NCBI RefSeq assembly: GCF_001279695.1
Contig: NZ_LGDD01000081.1
Span: 53,880-117,879, forward strand
Length of the DNA: 64,000 nucleotides
Origin: Streptomyces sp. WM6378
GTDB lineage: Bacteria > Actinomycetota > Actinomycetes > Streptomycetales > Streptomycetaceae
Direction: 5' to 3'
Shown: positions 60,983 to 64,000 of the stretch, piece by piece
Layout: each line of letters opens with the position of its first letter
Position numbering within the stretch: position 1 is the first letter of the stretch
Program-made: the position numbers and the translations under genes
Notes under the pieces: model-generated
What the model saw: the letters and a program-made list of their open reading frames with translations, nothing else
The model's database searches: none
What the model was told of the DNA's origin: nothing

Positions 60983-61178
60983 ATATCATCCGCCGCGGCT
61001 GCCGATTCCTGCGTTCGTCCCAGGGAGCACGGACCTGCGGTGATTCCGCAAACGGGGCAAGCATGAAGGGGAGATGGCCGACAAGCAGGTCTGGAGCTGG
61101 GTGGCGGACGGGCGGGAAGTACCGCGAGCGTGCCGAGAAGCGGCGGCGGTAACACCTACAGGGGCCAAGGTGCGGCTA

Positions 61179-61922
61179 CTACAGGCGCAGCACAGTTCCC
61201 TTCCGGGCGGCCGGGCCCCCGGCCTGGGGTCCCTGCTCCGTACCGGTGGCGCCCTCTGCCGTGCCCGAGTGTGCGGGGCCAGCCTGCGTCAGTCGGTCCA
61301 GCGCGGCATCGAGCCTCCCGTTGATCTCCTTGGTGTGATCAACTCCGTCAGAGGTGACGAGCCGGATGGGGTCCTTTGCCGCGAGGGCGGCGCGCTTTGC
61401 GCCGCTGCGCCGCTCGGTTTCGTACACCATCTGCATCGTGGCCTTGGCGAAGAGGACCTCGATGACGAAGCGCCGTTTGTCGTCGACACCCGTTGTGATC
61501 TCCACCCCCTCCCGGTCAGCCAGAGCCTGCTTCAAGCCAGATACTTGCTGATGAATCTCCAGGGGGAGGCGGGTGCCGTCCGGGATCGGCGCCAGCGCGG
61601 GAAGGGCTGCAGAGCTGCCTTGCTCCGGGTGGTCGGTCCCTTCCGACAGTTCTGCGAACAGCGTGGCGTACTCGCCCCAGGAGCCCACCGGCGGTCGCTT
61701 CTCACCGTCCTGGAACAGCTGAGAGGAGGACCGCTTCCAGCCTCGGCTGCTCTTGCGGTAGATCGTCTCCACCCGCAGTCGGCTATGACCGTGGCTGATG
61801 CGGATGACTCCCGTGCCGTCATGCGACATCTCGGCATCGGTGCCTGTGTGTTCGCCCAGCCAGTCGGCCTCCTTCTGAGCTGCCGGAGGGATATACCCCG
61901 TGGTTGAAGGGTGAGTTGCCAC
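61179..61922 (-). CDS. Hypothetical protein, 247 residues
   Basis: A soluble protein that I do not recognise. It has RLRVETIYRKSSRGWKRSSS and RRFVIEVLFAKATMQMVYET (beta-strand-like), and a Gly/Ala-rich tail. It converges with the HEPN gene. Confidence 0.55.
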   Translation of the reverse strand: MATHPSTTGYIPPAAQKEADWLGEHTGTDAEMSHDGTGVIRISHGHSRLRVETIYRKSSRGWKRSSSQLFQDGEKRPPVGSWGEYATLFAELSEGTDHPEQGSSAALPALAPIPDGTRLPLEIHQQVSGLKQALADREGVEITTGVDDKRRFVIEVLFAKATMQMVYETERRSGAKRAALAAKDPIRLVTSDGVDHTKEINGRLDAALDRLTQAGPAHSGTAEGATGTEQGPQAGGPAARKGTVLRL

Positions 61923-62039
61923 GTGCCCGCCTTCCGCGTCGAACGATGATCTGACTTCAGCCTATGGAGCGAAGGTGGATGGCGGACCGGGTTCAGCCAA
62001 CTGCCGCCCACGGATTCTTTTGTGCGCCGGTGGCAGGGG

Positions 62040-63224
62040 CTATCCGCCCCGGGGGAAGAAGGGCGGTGTCCAGCCCACGTAGTGGGCACCCCACTTGCTT
62101 TCGAACAGTTCGGCGGGGACGACATCGATGTAGCCGACTCTCAGGATGTCGTTGGAGGCGACCTTTCCGTCGCCGACGTAGACGGCGATGTGTCCGGCCC
62201 TGTGGCCGGTGGTCCAGTACATGAGAGCGCCGGGAGGTGGGTGGCGGTCGCCGTCGTGCCGCATGTCCTTGGGCACGACCTGGTAGTGGTCGATTGCGTA
62301 GTCGACGCCGGAGAAACTCCACCCGTAGACGATCGCGGTGAAGGCCAGGCAGCGCTGGTACCAGCCGGCGCTGGAGCCAAGGCCGGAGTGGGTTTTTGCC
62401 CAGGCGATAGCGTCATTTACCGAGCGGGGGTTGGTGAGCTGCCAGGTCTGGCTGCCGTCGGTGAATGTCCCGCCTGCTCCGCCCGCTGCACCACCGGGAG
62501 CGGCGGGGGTGGCGCCGCAGTTGCTGTTCTCGCTCGTCACTTGCTTGCTGTCGTCGCCGGCGCCGGCCGGGGCGGTGGCCGACCCGCTCTGTTCGAGATC
62601 GATGCCGGCGTCCTTGGCGAGCTTGCGCATCTCCGTCTCGTGACCGCTGTACAGGCCCGGGAACCCGCTCTTCTGGACCTTCTGGGCGGCGGTTCCCAGC
62701 GGCAGTCTCTCCCAGCCCAGGATGCTGATCAGGCCCGGGTTGCCGCCACGGCCGAGGAAGAACGATTCGGCGGCGAAGCTGGGTGTCATGATCTGCTGTT
62801 GGGTGCCCCAGTTCATGGAGGGCCGCTGCTGGAAGAGCCCCAGAGAGTCGCGGTCGCCGTGGTCGAGGTTCTGCATCGTGCTTTCCTGCATCGCGGTCAT
62901 GAGCGCGATGAGGGTGGCTCGGCCGGGCAGCTTTGCCTTCCTGGCCGCGGTGTCGATGATCTTGGCGTACTGGATCTGCTGCTGGTGGAGGCTGCCGGTG
63001 GCCTGCCCGCCGGAGGTGTCGGAGATGGCCGAGGCGTCGCCTGTGCCAGGGCCGGAGTCCTCGCAGTCGGAGGCGTCTGCCGTTCCGGCGGGGAAGAACG
63101 CTCCGAGCAGCAGCAGCCCGACGACGAAGACGACCAGGGCGATGGCGCCGAACTTGAGCTGGGCGCCTTTCTTGACGACGCCGGCGGCTTTGACCGCGCC
63201 GCGCATGAGTTCCCGCTCGTCCAC
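62040..63224 (-). CDS. Lytic transglycosylase/NlpC-type cell-wall hydrolase
   Basis: The GTG-started 394-residue protein has an N-terminal membrane anchor (FGAIALVVFVVGLLLLGAFF), a lysozyme-like part (TLIALMTAMQESTMQNL, SLGLFQQRPSMNWGT) and a C-terminal NlpC/P60-like domain (RCLAFTAIVYGWSF with Cys, GHIAVYVGDGKVASN with His). Such proteins open the wall for Gram-positive conjugation (TcpG/TrsG-like). Two bases separate it from the TcpC-like gene upstream, so they are co-transcribed. Confidence 0.8.
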   Translation of the reverse strand: MDERELMRGAVKAAGVVKKGAQLKFGAIALVVFVVGLLLLGAFFPAGTADASDCEDSGPGTGDASAISDTSGGQATGSLHQQQIQYAKIIDTAARKAKLPGRATLIALMTAMQESTMQNLDHGDRDSLGLFQQRPSMNWGTQQQIMTPSFAAESFFLGRGGNPGLISILGWERLPLGTAAQKVQKSGFPGLYSGHETEMRKLAKDAGIDLEQSGSATAPAGAGDDSKQVTSENSNCGATPAAPGGAAGGAGGTFTDGSQTWQLTNPRSVNDAIAWAKTHSGLGSSAGWYQRCLAFTAIVYGWSFSGVDYAIDHYQVVPKDMRHDGDRHPPPGALMYWTTGHRAGHIAVYVGDGKVASNDILRVGYIDVVPAELFESKWGAHYVGWTPPFFPRGG

Positions 63225-63226
63225 GG

Positions 63227-63970
63227 CTACCCCTTCAGCCCGAGGACGCGGGTGACCATCCAGCGGGAGACGGCGTCGGCGCGCGCGACTTCGATGGTCA
63301 GGTGGCGGGTGTAGGTGTAGGGGTCGGTGGCTTTGACGTCGAGGGTGACGTCGGCCTGCAGGTACACGCGGACCGAGGTGTCGGGTGCGGGCCGGTTGGA
63401 AGTGGGCTGCCCGATGCTGACCTTGGTGGGGGTGGCTTCGGTGGCCTGCGCGGCCACCAATTCGTTGAAGTCCCGGTCGTCGTGCTGTTCGAGGTTCTCC
63501 ACCAGCGGGGTGGAGGCGTAGGGGGCGGCGCGTTCGACGGCTGCCCGGTGACTGCCGTCCTGGAGCGGGCGGCGGGTGGTGTAGGCGGTGACGAACGCGG
63601 TGGCGATCGCCTCGGGGGTGTCGGCGACCGTGGGCGTGCTGGCCGAGGGGGTGGGTGAGGGGCTGTCCGGGGCGGCGGGTGCCTGGACGGTCGGGGACGT
63701 CTTGGCCTCGGGGGGGGTGCTGTGGTGGTCCGGCCACAGCAGGGCGGCGCCGGTGACAGCCGCGGCCAGGATCAGCGCGATGACCGGGACGACGATGGGG
63801 GTGGGGGTCTTCTTGCGTTCCTGGCGGATCCACTGGGTGCGCTCGTCGCGGCGGGCGGAGCGCCAGTGCCGTTTGGCCTTGCGGCGCTTACGGCCGCGCA
63901 ACTCCCCTATTTCGGGCGGCAGTTCCTCCTTGCGGAGCAGTTCGCGCCATTCGGCGGCACTCTGCGGCAC
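63227..63970 (-). CDS. TcpC-like conjugation protein
   Basis: The 247-residue protein has a basic N-terminus, a membrane helix (IVVPVIALILAAAVTGAALL), a proline-rich linker and a C-terminal NTF2-like domain (TPEAIATAFVTAYTTRRPLQ, RHLTIEVARADAVSRWMVTR), as in TcpC/conjugative transposon proteins. The frame is open to the window edge, so the start may lie outside. Confidence 0.75.
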   Translation of the reverse strand: MPQSAAEWRELLRKEELPPEIGELRGRKRRKAKRHWRSARRDERTQWIRQERKKTPTPIVVPVIALILAAAVTGAALLWPDHHSTPPEAKTSPTVQAPAAPDSPSPTPSASTPTVADTPEAIATAFVTAYTTRRPLQDGSHRAAVERAAPYASTPLVENLEQHDDRDFNELVAAQATEATPTKVSIGQPTSNRPAPDTSVRVYLQADVTLDVKATDPYTYTRHLTIEVARADAVSRWMVTRVLGLKG

Positions 63971-64000
63971 CGGCGCCCGGCTGGGGGTGCGGCGGGGCGA

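Noticed and set aside
61074..61160. Short plus-strand ORF beginning MADKQVWSWVADG
   Set aside because: Good GGGGAG site, but a frame change would be needed to reach the sensible ending KYRERAEKRRR; insufficient evidence.

Overview
The window looks like Streptomyces DNA. It is very GC-rich with strong third-position GC bias, uses many GTG and TTG starts with GGAGG-type ribosome sites, and carries actinomycete families throughout (DUF397 with DUF5753-type XRE regulators, the DUF574 methyltransferase family, DUF2637, LAxTG sortase substrates, TcpC-like conjugation proteins). Many small overlapping ORFs, decayed genes and conjugation-type genes suggest an accessory region: a large linear plasmid, an integrative conjugative element, or a chromosome arm. 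I found no rRNA, tRNA, recognisable integrase, transposase, TraB/FtsK translocase or replication initiator.

Layout. 1-0.4 kb: frameshifted end of a type III polyketide synthase gene. 0.6-4.5 kb: XRE regulator, two ImmA/IrrE-like metallopeptidases, an MAB_1171c-like membrane protein and a PAP2-like membrane protein. 4.6-10.5 kb: squalene/phytoene-synthase-like enzyme, RDD, Nudix and DUF3592 proteins, a decayed DUF805 gene, and an acidic micro-ORF overlapping a PCMT-type methyltransferase. 10.9-17.2 kb: DUF397/XRE pair and a chain of overlapping small genes ending in an S-adenosyl methyltransferase and a 37-residue ORF. 17.3-21.1 kb: radical SAM enzyme, unknown protein, DEDD-type nuclease, P-loop kinase and Nudix hydrolase in one operon. 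21-26.8 kb: duplicated Phd-like protein behind an iterated site, secreted protein, small ORFs and a CoiA-like nuclease.

26.8-36.9 kb resembles a Streptomyces conjugation/spread locus. A GntR regulator has three palindromic operators, followed by a structured leader, small genes, a DUF2637 protein and several spread-type membrane proteins. Two striking DNA motif arrays lie here: 34 GTGAA/TTCAC copies inside the DUF2637 gene, and GTAGATG clusters at two places. 38-46 kb is a set of phage- or plasmid-like genes (vWA protein, DUF6884-like protein, AAA ATPase, zinc-knuckle proteins). Five promoter regions here share one AT-rich inverted-repeat operator, and starts are often TTG, CTG or possibly ATT. 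46.8-50.8 kb holds PP-loop enzymes and several decayed genes, one a duplicate fragment of a gene 1.5 kb away.

50.7-58 kb is mostly minus strand: FemAB/GNAT-like protein, zinc-ribbon protein, MFS exporter with an apparent leader peptide and hairpin, HTH protein, IclR-type regulator and an orphan TrpA. 58-64 kb: two exported proteins (one a sortase substrate), a HEPN-domain protein, and at the right edge a lytic transglycosylase/NlpC-type hydrolase with a TcpC-like protein, typical of Gram-positive conjugation. The strongest candidates for undescribed biology are the five-site operator set, the GTGAA array, the radical SAM/nucleotide operon and the MFS leader.
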